Source of the DNA: Limnephilus marmoratus
Lineage: Eukaryota; Arthropoda; Insecta; Trichoptera; Limnephilidae
Reading direction: 5' to 3'
Assembly: GCA_917880885.1 (NCBI GenBank)
Contig: OU862912.1
Location: 46,177,117 to 46,241,116, forward strand
Length of the DNA: 64,000 nucleotides
In this document: in pieces, positions 1 to 9,780 of the stretch
Layout: each line of letters opens with the position of its first letter
Position numbering within the stretch: the first letter of the stretch is position 1
The notes under the pieces: model-generated
What the model saw: only the letters and a program-made list of their open reading frames with translations
Databases searched by the model: none
What the model was told of the DNA's origin: nothing
Translations under genes and position numbers: made by a program

Positions 1-249
1 AAGTTGTTCTCGAGCAGATGATTAGTGGAATTCATTTTATAATCATTATTATTGTGATGGGTGATTAGATTAGTCGTCGGAGATGCTACAATAACGTGCT
101 ACGATGCTGTTCGAGTTGGTAGAAAAGGCAATGAATGCGATAGTGGGCTTGACATTCTCAGACATCAAGTTGTCCCGCAAACTTCGGGCATTCCCAATGT
201 CTTCTGTCAGCTCGTCGATAAAAAATCACGATGAAAAGGTTGCAGTTGA
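1..249. repeat. Left arm of a long inverted repeat (an inverted intron copy)
   Basis: Positions 1-249 are the reverse complement of 1746-1963, except for about 31 extra bases near 114-144. The pairing rule at the outer end is position p with 1964-p. The arm corresponds to the intron of the nuclease gene: it starts two bases inside a GTAAGT donor and ends TTGCAG at 245. The arm very likely continues left of the window, where a second copy of the upstream exon could lie. Confidence 0.85.
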
Positions 250-345
250 CCCAACATTGCTGTTTCAGCGGATGTGTTAAGCAAACGATCAGATGAAGAT
301 TTGATGAAATTCTTTGAGTATGAGTTGGCCCCATTTCCCTTGGCA
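246..345 (+). pseudogene. Displaced, inverted first part of exon 2 of the same nuclease gene
   Basis: Directly after an intron-like sequence ending TTGCAG at 245, the plus strand reads DPTLLFQR, then after a one-step frame change LSKRSDEDLMKFFEYELAP and FPLALF. From memory of the family, this is the segment that normally precedes the GMRKTTKS segment, which here lies on the opposite strand starting at 1749. The two halves of one exon are therefore on opposite strands at opposite ends of the locus. The frame breaks near 273. The function is that of the parent gene and this piece is not functional. Confidence 0.65.
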
Positions 346-397
346 CTGTTCTCAATAACATCATGTTACACTCTCAACTTTATATGGATTCACGTTA

Positions 398-1749
398 TCA
401 TATCCTCTTTGGACGTGAGGGTCCTGGCAAGCGTTGTTCATCCATGGCATCCTCATTCTCAGTAGTGGATGGTTCTTGCTGAAAGGGCTCTACGTCGTCT
501 TCATCGTCGGCTTCATCGTCGTCCTCGGCAACAGGCACGCTATTGAAGCATCTCCCTTGGCAGTGAAGGCATGCTGCAGAACAGGTCAGCATTGCTTTTC
601 GGCATCCATATTTGCCAATTGCACAATCCTTGGTGCAGCGGCAAAATATCATTTTCAGAAGGACCTCCGGTGCTGGAGGATCTTCTATTGTAATTGGCAC
701 CAGGGTGTCTCCTTCGTGTTTCCACCCCCATTCTTCAGGGGGCAGCTCAATTCCGAGCCACTGCTGAACTAGGTGGTATGTCCGCCGGGAATGCTGTTTA
801 GCTGCACTCTCTATTGGAGGGGGGGAGCTGATATCAGGCTTCATATTTGCCACGGACATTGTGAACGACTGGAAGCGGTACTGGTTAAGGGAGGTCTGTC
901 TTTTTGGCGCCGCATACCATTTCAGGAAGCATTTATTTCCAGCCTCTTCAACCTCGCCGTGAGTGGAGGAGGGGTTGTAAAAGATCATTGCCGCTTGCTT
1001 GATCATTTTTGACTCCAAATACAATTTTGAAAAGCCCAACTTGCTTCTGCTGAAAGTTGCAGACGTTGTATCGCATCCGGTAAATGAATGTAAAAATATG
1101 ATGTATTCAAATCCACGATGCTGCATCTCTTGGGTGGACAGTGCCATTGTTTTGGTTTTTCCTCGTCCGGGTTTCAGCAGCAGAATATCTTAGGTGGGAG
1201 GAGTGGAAGCAATCAAAAGGACAGTGAGGTCCACATTCTCACCAAAGACAGCCACAGAGTTGTGAAAGGATAATTCCACAGCAATCTTCACGATAAGGAC
1301 ATCAGCATCATCGGTGGCCTGAAGAGTCTGTATCCCATTCTCCCGAAACTTTGTCTGTAGTAAGGAAATGAAGTTACTTTTGTTGGTAGGATTGGATAAA
1401 AAATCTTCCTGTTTAACGGGCATTGATTTGATCCATGTCAAATTGATGTCGGCTGACCTTCTCAGTATGTATCGTCGCATCTGTTCTTATGATTTCGTAC
1501 TATTGGATGGGTTTGCTCACCCATCAAATACCACAGTGCGAGTCATTCCAGGATAGTGGTGATAGACATAGGTGATATAACGATCACAAATTGCGGCAAC
1601 GGAGGCATCTTTTTGTCAAATTACTCTGTGTAGTAGAAATCCTCCGTCCACAACAATGTTCATCTGAGACAGTAGAACAGTTTTTTGGTAGGCTCGAATA
1701 AGCTATACAGAACAGATTTAGTTGTCTTTCGCATCCCAGTTTCATTCAA
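398..1749 (-). pseudogene. Broken PIN/FEN1-like nuclease gene ('GCDTTS' family), main body
   Basis: Read on the minus strand, one long frame runs from 1749 to a stop at 398 but is interrupted by in-frame stops near 1617, 1525, 1495 and 1190, plus a probable frameshift near 1650. In order it shows VVDGGFLLHRV, VVFDG, ATDDADVLIVKIAVEL and VAVFGENVDLTVLLI (acidic, PIN/FEN1-like strands), then HSFTGCDTTSA (like the helix-turn-helix motif of FEN1-type nucleases), and a C-terminal Cys-rich block (CRCTKDC, YGCRKAMLTC, CLHCQGRCFN) followed by an acidic tail. I know this layout from uncharacterised multicopy proteins of insects and cnidarians. The nuclease role is inferred from the motifs. It is dead here because of the stops and because its upstream exon part is displaced (see 246-345). 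Confidence 0.75.
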
Positions 1750-1965
1750 CTGCAACCTTTTCATCGTGATTTTTTATCGACGAGCTGACAGAAGACATTG
1801 GGAATGCCCGAAGTTTGCGGGACAACTTGATGTCTGAGAATGTCAAGCCCACTATCGCATTCATTCACGTTATTGTAGCATCTCCGACGACTAACCTAAT
1901 CACCCATCACAATAATAATGATTATAAAATGAATTCCACTAATCATCTGTTCGAGAACAACTTAC
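1746..1965. repeat. Right arm of the long inverted repeat (intron, minus strand)
   Basis: This is the inverted partner of 1-249. On the minus strand it begins GTAAGT (1965-1960) and ends TTGCAG at 1750, which makes a 216-bp intron flanked by the candidate exon 1966-2005 and the main body starting at 1749. Confidence 0.8.
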
Positions 1966-2005
1966 CTGCTATCTTGCGTGCAAAAATTATTAAGGAATTT
2001 CCCAT
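1966..2005 (-). pseudogene. Candidate upstream exon of the nuclease gene
   Basis: On the minus strand this reads MGNSLIIFARKIA and ends with G followed by GTAAGT (1965-1960), a consensus 5' splice site. The phase fits: the terminal G plus TT of the displaced exon at 246 gives Val, so IIFARKIA would join VDPTLLFQR. This agreement across the splice supports a true exon-intron border. The upstream limit is unknown because an in-frame stop lies a few codons further upstream. Confidence 0.5.
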
Positions 2006-2689
2006 GAAGAAAAAACCCGTCTTAATAATTTGGTAGGAAAAAACAGCTTTTTCTGAAAATGACATTTTACGAAAAAACTTAAAATTGCTGTAAATATTTA
2101 CTGGTTGGAGGTTTATTTACATATGTATATATATTCTAAAACCTAATTAAATTATTTACAACTTCTTTCCAATAAATTTCTTTCTTGGATAAATATTTTA
2201 GACGATATGAAGGAATGTTTGATGAAAAATGTGAGGTAAAATGATTTTTTTCGAAAATATTGACATTTGTGGAGCGTATAACTCAAAAACGGTTGGCATT
2301 TCCAAAATTACGTATAGAATAAAAGTTGTAGATAATTTTATGAGATTTTACTTATTCTAAAAAAGTTTTCCTCTGCGACGCACCGTTTTTGAGATATAAA
2401 CGGAAACCCGAAAATCGGGACCTTCCCCCCCCCCCCTCCCCCCCTAGCTCACCACCTAGACGTCAGGACTTTTAGTATGTTCACACCCTAAGCACCCTAA
2501 ACAAGTCCTGAAAGAATCGCTTAGGTTCCTGCTCACGCACTCTACAACTCCTTCCTTTACTGGACTACCATGACTGCCTATGTTAAATAACAGAGTTTTT
2601 AATAATTTTTGGAGCATACTTTGCGATTATTTTCTATCAAGGGAATTTCATATAATAACCGTTTCAGCTCTTCAAATGAATAGATATTA
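2006..2689. other. AT-rich stretch without recognised gene
   Basis: No coding signal. Around 2265-2440 lies a sequence of the type 'ataactcaaaaacggttgg...gcacc gtttttgagatata' that has a weak inverted character and ends in a C-rich run (2421-2446). It is probably an old repeat that I cannot name. Confidence 0.4.
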
Positions 2690-2853
2690 GAGAACGTACC
2701 CATACTACGTGACCAATTTTTTGCAATTTTTAAGCCCCCCCCCCCCCTCCGGTGACCAAAATCCTAAGCAAACTGCCGCTCATTTGTACCAAGCGTGAGA
2801 TTTTGAAGACCCCCCCCCCCCCCGAAGAGGTCACGTAGTATGGGTACGTTCCC
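2690..2853. mobile_element. Palindromic MITE with opposed C-runs, copy 1
   Basis: About 164 bp. The ends are inverted repeats related to GGGAACGTACCCATACTACG and each arm carries a long C homopolymer (about 2735-2748 and 2810-2823) with the core AAACTGCCGCTCATTTGTA between. A second copy is at 9615-9780 in the opposite sense (G-runs). Flanks TTA/TTAT suggest insertion at a TTAA-like site. It has no coding capacity. Confidence 0.8.
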
Positions 2854-3870
2854 TTATCTTCAGAAATAACATATATTTTTTTAGGAATTTAAAAACGTAA
2901 ATGGTTCAAGAGTGTTCAAGAGAAGTGGCACTACTCCAAAATTCAAACACAAAAGTAGTTTCGTTAAAAAAAAATTAATGTATTGTAATTACTTTTAAGA
3001 ACCATATATGTTTTACTTTAAATCTGTATATGTATATATATTTTATTTAATAAAAAAAGGATTATAAATCGGTAGAAATTCGAAATGCGGGGGCTAAGTC
3101 AATTGAATTAGACATATGAATGAAGAAAAGGTTTTATTACATTACTCATGGCAATGTGCCCGTATGATGTAAATACATACATAAGTAGGTACTTATCTAT
3201 TAAAAAAAACACTTTTATTTTCGATTCGAAGACCTGGACGCATCAGAAAAAACATATATGTACAGTACATACTTGCAGTTTGAGTTATAAAGACATGAGG
3301 AGATATTCTTTTTATAAATGAACCTTAGAAGAACTCTGTATCGCTGTCAAAAAACACCTAAAGAATTCAGAAACGGGGTTGTGAATCTCTATCCATAAGG
3401 GCTTAGGCTCAGCAGTCCACCCCACCCCATGGGATTTATCTGAATCTGCAAACAAAATGCACTGAAATCCACGCAGGCTTACTGCTGATTGACAAATCCA
3501 CCCCAAGAAGAAGGTGGGATTACCGCGTTTTATTTTAGAGTCATAAGCGTAAAATTAGGAAATAAAATACACGTGAAATTGCTGCACAGGTGAAGAAAAT
3601 CTTCGCAGTTCCCATGGATCAAATATGCTCAAAGACTTGCAACCCTTGCAGAGCTTAAAGGTGTAATTGGTTTGGGATATACAATTCAGTTACTATGTGG
3701 CATGATGGCAGCTAGATAATGTGGAAAATAATAAATTTCATTGTATTAAAAATCTTGAAAAAGACTGCTGCAAAACCCCCCTTTGTGACTTGTATGCAGA
3801 TGTTTGAATATAATTTACAAATGAAATATGTAGTAATACATTTGTAAAAGTTTATTTATAAAAAAGCTAC
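2854..3870. other. Unannotated AT-rich stretch
   Basis: No repeats shared with the rest of the window and no convincing coding sequence. The short open frames here have no recognisable motifs. Confidence 0.4.
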
Positions 3871-4304
3871 GTAATTATTTTTACGCGTGGCGGCTGTTTC
3901 GCCTTCTGAAATGCTTATCAAACTTATCAAACTGTGGTCATACCACTTACAGACGAAGTATTTATATTTTTTCTAGATAGGTATTTGCGATGAAATTTTT
4001 TAATTTTAATTATCTACACCCTTATTAATTTCTGAATAAAAGGATTGAAATCTTTAATGGTTATTTATTATGTTTTCCCAATCACTGCATCGTTTAAACT
4101 CGACTGAAGGTCCTTATGTTTTCTAATCATTATGTGAGATATTCCCAAATGATCATAATGATTGAATAAAATAAAAAAAATGTTCATGGTAAATAACAGC
4201 AAAAATAATATAAATACTTCGTCTGTAAGTGGTATGACCACACTTTGATAATGCCTTCAGAAGGCGAAACTTCTGTCATGTGTAATAATAATTACATAGC
4301 AGAA
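3871..4304. mobile_element. Inverted-repeat element (RepB), copy 1
   Basis: Arms 3871-3975 and 4198-4304 are imperfect inverted copies of each other. They contain GTGGTCATACCACTTACAGA, the tract TTCGCCTTCTGAA and, next to them, AAATACTTCGTCTG. The interior is AT-rich with no coding sequence. A second, disrupted member lies at 5225-6055. The structure suits a non-autonomous DNA element, but no target duplication is clear. Confidence 0.65.
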
Positions 4305-4355
4305 CTTGTTTATAAATAAACTGTTTTTATAAATTTGAATCATAATATCCTACTA

Positions 4356-4754
4356 TCCTACTAATATTATAAAGGCGAAAGTTTGTATGGATGTATGTTT
4401 GTTACTCTTTCACGCGAAAACTAGAGAATGGATTTTAATGAAACTTTACAATAATATAGATAATATATCAGAATAGGCTATAGGCTATAGCTTAGAGCTC
4501 TGGCATTATGAAATTTATACACAAAAATTGCACGCGAGCTGTTTGAAAATTGAATGTAACGGGTATGGAGGGGGGTGAGGGGGGATAGGATGTGGGGGCA
4601 GGGCGGGGGGGGAGGGTGGAGGGTGAGGGGGGATTTGTGTTGTAGGGGGGGGGGGGGAGAGGGGTGAGAGGGGCGGGGGAGAAGAGGAGGGGGGGGGGAT
4701 TGGAGTGGGTATCCCCCATAATACTATGCGAGCGAAGCCGGGGGCAAAAGCTAG
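4356..4754 (+). mobile_element. Non-autonomous Helitron, He1
   Basis: Starts TCCTACTAATATTATAAAGG after a host A (4355) and ends GCCGGGGGCAAAAGCTAG before a host T (4755), the A|TC...CTAG|T arrangement typical of Helitrons. The internal GTTTGTTACTCTTTCACGCG and a 'gaatggattttaatgaaactttac' region match a non-autonomous Helitron type I know from insects. The middle (4560-4700) is an expanded G-rich purine tract that creates meaningless proline-rich open frames on the other strand. Confidence 0.85.
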
Positions 4755-5224
4755 TTATTGAATATATAAAAGAAATAAAAATTATAATGGAGTTCTACAA
4801 AATAAAAGTAAAAACAATAAACAAAAACATTTGAAACATGCAAGACAATTTTAGGCAGCCATAGATCTTTATCTTTCGTGCTGGAATATATTGAGCTTAT
4901 AGTTGGAGAAGAAGATCCCCCGTGGTAGGAACATGACAGAAGGGCTGAAGACGCATGACTTACGGTGAGAAGGGTATTAAGATCGGTGCCTATTTTATTA
5001 AGATACATGGAGGTATTGAAGACGTATGCAGACGAAGCGAAGGATTATTCACATTAACTTATGCCTACTTGTTGTAGATAACTATTCAAGTAACTATTGT
5101 AATGTTTATATATTAAAATAACATAACAAGAGATAAAATAAATAAAAAATATCTTGGAAGCTTCTTTGACTTTAGGCATACTGGTTCGTTCCAACGTTGT
5201 CCACGTTTAAAAAAAAGACGAAAG
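4755..5224. other. Stretch without recognised gene
   Basis: AT-rich sequence. The open frame at 4751-5008 on the minus strand shows no domain and is not called. Confidence 0.35.
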
Positions 5225-5253
5225 AAATAATTTTCATCGCAAATACTTATCTA

Positions 5254-5878
5254 TTTTATTTATTTTATTTTTATTTTTTTATTATTATTGTACAACAGAA
5301 TAATTCCAATTACAGTACAATTTAGTTACCCTATCAGCATTTAGGCAAGTGACTCTTCAATAATGTTTTTAAGGCATATAAAGAACAGTCACTTACATCC
5401 AAATGGTTTGCAATTTCATTTAACAGCACCACTCCCCTCGTCATGCTATGCTTTGCCAAGACGTCTGTTCTGCCGTTCGGTACTTTAAATAAGTCATGAT
5501 GTCGACTTCGGCTGTAGTGGTCTGGTACATATAAATCATAGCATCCTAAGAGAAATGGGCTATTGATGAAATTGTTCCAAATTTTGAAAGACAGAATAGC
5601 AAGACTTGCTTTCCTTCTAGTTTCTAGGCTCACAGAATCAGTTTCTTCAAGTAAGTCAATATGGTGCATGAACCTTGGATAGGTTCCATGTTTCCGCATA
5701 TAAACATACCTGAGGAATTTCTTCTGGATTTGCTCTAACATATCAATGTACTTCTGGTGGTACGGTGTCCAAACATCGCTCGCGTACTCCAGTTTGCTTC
5801 TCAGTATGCCATCGAATAACGCTAGCATAGCTTCTTGGTTATCAAATTGCTTACAAGTCCTGATGATGAATCCAAGAA
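5254..5878 (-). mobile_element. 5'-truncated non-LTR retrotransposon family A, copy A1 (RT C-terminus)
   Basis: The minus strand carries an open frame, 5828-5334 (164 aa): the C-terminal (thumb and beyond) part of a Jockey/CR1-type reverse transcriptase, with LEYASDVWTPYHQKYIDMLE, QIQKKFLRYVY and LYVPDHYSRSRHHDLFKVP. It ends KSHLPKC*, followed by a short 3' UTR and an AATAATAAAAATAAAATAAA-type tail. It lacks the palm, fingers and endonuclease, as expected for 5' truncation on insertion. It sits inside a RepB element. Three other copies are at 12666-13622, 40767-41307 and 56113-56575. Confidence 0.85.
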
Positions 5879-5885
5879 GTTAAAT

Positions 5886-5981
5886 AGAAATATTATAAAT
5901 ACTTTGTCTAGAAATATTATAAATACTTCGTCTAGAAATATTATAAATACTTCGCCTAGAAATATTATAAATATTTCGTCT
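5886..5981. repeat. 24-bp tandem repeat, four copies
   Basis: The unit GAAATATTATAAATACTTCG plus TCTA is repeated four times with few changes. It gives an eight-residue periodic open frame on the minus strand that is not a gene. In RepB copy 1 the unit is present once. Confidence 0.85.
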
Positions 5982-6114
5982 GTAAGTGGTATGACCACAG
6001 TGTGATAAAGCATTTCAGAAGGCGAAACAGCTGTCACGCGTAATAATAAAAAACATTAAATATTTTTGAAGTAAAACTTCTTTACGTACGCTCGACTTGG
6101 GGGGTAAGCTGGTG

Positions 6115-6200
6115 AATGCGTTACGAAAAGTGGTGATTGTTACGAAAAGTGGTGATTGTTACGAAAAATGTCATGCGAACGGTAATCGATGCGAACGGTG
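6115..6200. repeat. Short tandem repeat (about 20 bp)
   Basis: The phrase GTTACGAAAAGTGGTGATT occurs twice exactly and once in decayed form, followed by two copies of GCGAACGGTRATCGAT. Confidence 0.7.
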
Positions 6201-6269
6201 ATCGATTGCTAGACGAACGGTCGGGCCTTTAAGCACGCTTGACTTGGTGAGTGATAAGGATAAGGATAC

Positions 6270-6455
6270 AGATAAGGACGGTCACTCCAAGGTCGTAGGT
6301 CACCCCAGGATCGTAGGTCACCCCAAGGTCATCGGTCACCCCATGGTCATATTTCACCCCAATGTCATATGTCACCCCTAGGTCATAGTTCACCCCGTTC
6401 GCTACGTTTGGTAACTTAGCAAGGATACCTAGGTTCATTGGCGAGGTTTGTCTTG
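6270..6455 (+). repeat. 21-bp minisatellite grown inside a RepA remnant
   Basis: About six units of a 21-bp repeat (GGTCACCCCAAGGTCAT plus four bases) run from about 6275 to 6395, then continue into GTTCGCTACGTTTGGTAACT, the RepA signature. Intact RepA copies carry one 'aggtcacccc' at this point, so the array arose by expansion of RepA sequence. The periodic minus-strand frame (seven-residue units with YDLGVT) is an artefact. Confidence 0.75.
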
Positions 6456-8548
6456 TAGTTTTACTTTAGTCGTGTAGTCTAAAGCACACTCGTTTTTTTT
6501 ATCTTTTAACCGAACCACCGACAGATCTTTTAGAAATATCCAAAACCTCTCCGTCCTGCATCAGAGTTATCCCCCGATATTTTAAGCATTCATTTAATTT
6601 TAAGTTCCTACTATTATTTTTGTAAAATAATTAGCCAATATACTTATGTACTCCTATTTTCGACAAGTAGGTATTACTTTTGTAAAAGCCGTACCTACGG
6701 CCGTTCAATAAATGAATTGAAAATACTAGAAGGGAATTTTCACAAGAGCTTATTTATATTACTCATCGATTAAATTGTCTCATTGAGCTACCCAAATATT
6801 CATTGGTCCAATTTTATTTATTTATTTGGGAATACGTTTCTCGGGAGAGTCGGAAAAATAACAAAGGAATTTGCACGCTCCGAATCAGGTGGCAGCCACC
6901 CCCGAGCAAGCGGGCAACTAAGGGCCTAAGGGGGTCCATCACAATGCGATAATTTAACACAAAGAAAATACATTACGACCGCACAAAGTAAAAACACGCC
7001 ACTTCATCTTTTAACTTGTTAGCCGAGCCAGTCGTTTTCGGGATGGAGTGAATTCTTTGTTGTCCAAGTTTAACTTGATTGCTTCCTCTGCGCTAATCGG
7101 ACGAAGAAAAGAAACAAATTAAGCGATTAAGCTTGCACTTATTCCGTTTTTAAAACTTTCACTGTCTCGGGTTTAATGATGCTGATATTGCTGATGATAC
7201 TTTTTGCCGTGATTCGAGGAGGTAAGTAAAGTGTGCAAGATAATTAAATTAATGTAGTGGAAATTGCGAAAGCTAGAAAATGTGTTAGAACACCAGTTGA
7301 GACTAGAAAATGTGTTGAAAAAGATAGAGAAATAGTCAAGCCGAAATATTCTAATAGCTTAAAAGGATACTCAGATGGTATTAAGAGTGTACATACGATG
7401 GTGTCTGTCGCAGAGCGATATGATCTTTGGCTTCGGGCCCAGAGCTTATGGGTTCAAAATCCGGACAGCACATATGAAAACATGTTAGATTGATGAGTTT
7501 TTATTAACACGTTCGTTAGAGATTTCGTTAGAGTGCGTATCTTGGCGTAAAATCGCAAGTATTTTTAGAATTGAAAAGATGTTTTAATTGCCTGAAAGTA
7601 TTACGTATGTAGATCAGAATAATCTGTATGCATTTTCATCTTCCTCATCTTTTCTTCAGGTCTCACAATACTCACTATTTTATAGTATATAGTTTTATTC
7701 GTAAAAAACAGTAAACAATTTATTATAAAAGGAGTTCATTTTTTGCTTATCGTGTTTGTCCAGACACTGCAGGAAACTTTTATGTGAATTAAATCTAAGT
7801 AGGTACTACCCGAGAATGTCTGGGAAAAGACTGCGCAGCACCAGATTTGTGCAGTTCAACTCTTTCGCCTTCCACTGCATATACATACCACAGTTTGTGG
7901 TTTACGATATTCGATTCTTCCGCAGCAATTTTCGAGATTGACTTAAAGATCCACGTGTGTTTATTTACTGTTACGGCTTGTCTGACTCCTTGCATCGTTT
8001 GTAAACTGGCGCAGCCGTGGCAGAATTATGTGAATCGATTTCAATACATGAATACAAATTGATTTTTGGGCAGAGTCTACGAAAAAGTTCCTCGTACGAG
8101 CTCGCCGGATGAACATCCAATAACGCGAAAGTGATTCCGTGATGCGGAGTTACGAGCGTCTTAAGCGGCGGGAATGAGCTCCGATTGATTCCGCCGAAGT
8201 CCCCAAATTGTCGCTGCCACGTCGCGAGATGCTTACTTTTTGGACTCTGCCGGTTTTATTCCATATGAAATATAAAAATGATCAGTAAACTGTTCGGATC
8301 GGATACGCGTATTTATGTATAGCCAAAAGAACACAACTCCATGACACATAATATCTGTGAAACTGAACCTTTCTCAATCGTAGCATAGTAAAAAAATACT
8401 GCGACTGATGGGAATCTTATTATAACTTAACCCGACTAAAATAAGAGAATCGTTGGTGTGGTTGCTGTTTTAAATAAAAAATGAATTTAGTAATGTTTTC
8501 TTCAAACTTCGCAAATATACTTTGTGGCGTCATTATTGATATAATAGC
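6456..8548. other. Long stretch without recognised gene
   Basis: No domain is found in the short open frames. Two blocks are GC-richer than their surroundings: about 6885-6945 and 8080-8245 (many CG dinucleotides and no open frame of note). The 78-aa frame at 7257-7493 is Lys-rich at its start and has no known motif. Its start is not ATG-supported by any context, so I do not call it a gene. Confidence 0.35.
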
Positions 8549-8698
8549 AAATAACTTAGTTTGCACCACTATATTATTATCATTATCGAAATATTTCAAA
8601 AACAATATTTTCTTCGTCAGGATAATAGATTAATAAATAAATAAATATTAACACATGTCGATAATGATAATAATTTAATGGTGCAAACTAAGTTATTT
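8549..8698. repeat. Inverted repeat, 41-bp arms
   Basis: Arms 8549-8589 and 8658-8698 are nearly perfect inverted copies (AAATAACTTAGTTTGCACCA paired with its complement). The 68-bp spacer is AT-rich. It could be a decayed MITE or hairpin. Confidence 0.75.
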
Positions 8699-9614
8699 GT
8701 TTTCATTATATTAGTAATTTTTGTTTACTGAATGTTTTTAATACCATTGGTGTAATTTTTCGGCCAGAATCAGAAAGCCAGCCTAGTATATTAAACAGTA
8801 GTTAAATGCTCTTTATTTGACAATATTTTCAATCCGATAATGGAAGTTGTCATCACGACCGCCTGCCGAGTACCCAACGATTTTCATTGAAAATACACTA
8901 TAAGCAACAACGTAAAAAACATAAAAGTCACCTTTAAAGACAAAGTCAAACAACCCTCAACAGAAAAAGCAAAAAAAACGGATATTTGTAGAAGAAGTTT
9001 GGCAAGGCTCTGGGCGGGAGCGGCGTACACAAATATTGCTCATTAGTCAGCCTTTGTGTATTTCGTGTATTCCCTTTCCCTTGTTGGGCGGGGGCGGGGG
9101 CGGGGCGGGGGTAGGGCGGGTGTTTTGAGTCTCCGTACGTCTCGCATAAGAGGGGGGCAAGTAATTATTCCCGACGTCATAAGGTGAACTATTAAACTTG
9201 AACTAATCTTGGGGAGAATTGTTCGAAGCACCATTACTGTTTATGATATGCCAAGTGATTAAATAAATACGGAGGACTCTACATTTTATTGTTGTTAAAT
9301 TTGCCATAATTAGATAGAATTAAACTATTACATTAAATGCTTTGTTTTAATAAAAACGCTTCTTTGAACGTAACCATTTTGACCGGTTAGTAAATGACGT
9401 TCTCCTACCCGCGTCGCTGGTTCAGTGGATCAATCCTCTGCTAGCGACGTCCTCCATCATTGCGCAAGCAACATTTTCTGCCCATATTGATGGAAGTAGG
9501 AGGAATTCAAATATTATCAGGTTATTCGTAACCCATAAAATATAATCTTTCTTAAAAAAAAAGAATGCAGTGAGAAGTATGTAAGTAACTCAAGGTGAAG
9601 AGATATATAGATAA
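8699..9614. other. Stretch without recognised gene
   Basis: AT-rich apart from a G-rich tract at 9084-9120. No coding sequence recognised. Confidence 0.35.
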
Positions 9615-9780
9615 GGGAACGTACCCATACTACGTGACACTTTTAGGGGGGGGGGGGGGGGTCTTCAAAATGTCACGCTCCATACAAATGAGCGGCAGAT
9701 TGCTTAGGATTTTGGTCACCGGGGGGGGGGGGGGGGTTAAAAATTGCAAAAAGTTGGTCACGTAGTTTGGGTACGTTCCC
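9615..9780. mobile_element. Palindromic MITE with opposed G-runs, copy 2
   Basis: Same family as 2690-2853 in the other orientation. Terminal GGGAACGTACCCATACTACG is paired with an inverted copy at the right end, with G-runs at about 9646-9661 and 9721-9736 and the shared core CAAATGAGCGGCAGATTGCT. Confidence 0.8.

Larger units (their letters stand above)
5225..6055. mobile_element. RepB element, copy 2, interrupted by a retroelement
   Basis: The outer right arm (about 5960-6055) matches the RepB arm at 4198-4304, including AAGTGGTATGACCACA and GAAGGCGAAAC. The left piece (5231-5253, TTTCATCGCAAATACTTATCTA) matches the inner side of the RepB arm at 3964-3990. Between them sits the truncated non-LTR copy 5254-5878. 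A 24-bp unit is repeated four times at 5886-5981. Confidence 0.6.

Noticed and set aside
1..1963. Polinton/Maverick or other large TIR transposon
   Set aside because: The arms coincide with an intron of the enclosed gene and no polymerase, integrase or capsid gene is present.
3312..3506. 64-aa minus-strand frame
   Set aside because: No motif, no neighbours, length expected by chance.
4492..4719. Proline-rich protein on the minus strand
   Set aside because: Translation of the G-rich tract of Helitron He1. The same holds for frames at 36784-37210 and 53203-53647.
5822..6037. Periodic hydrophobic frame with FIIFLDEV units
   Set aside because: Product of the 24-bp tandem repeat in RepB.
6229..6438. 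Seven-residue periodic protein (YDLGVT units)
   Set aside because: Product of the 21-bp minisatellite in a RepA remnant.
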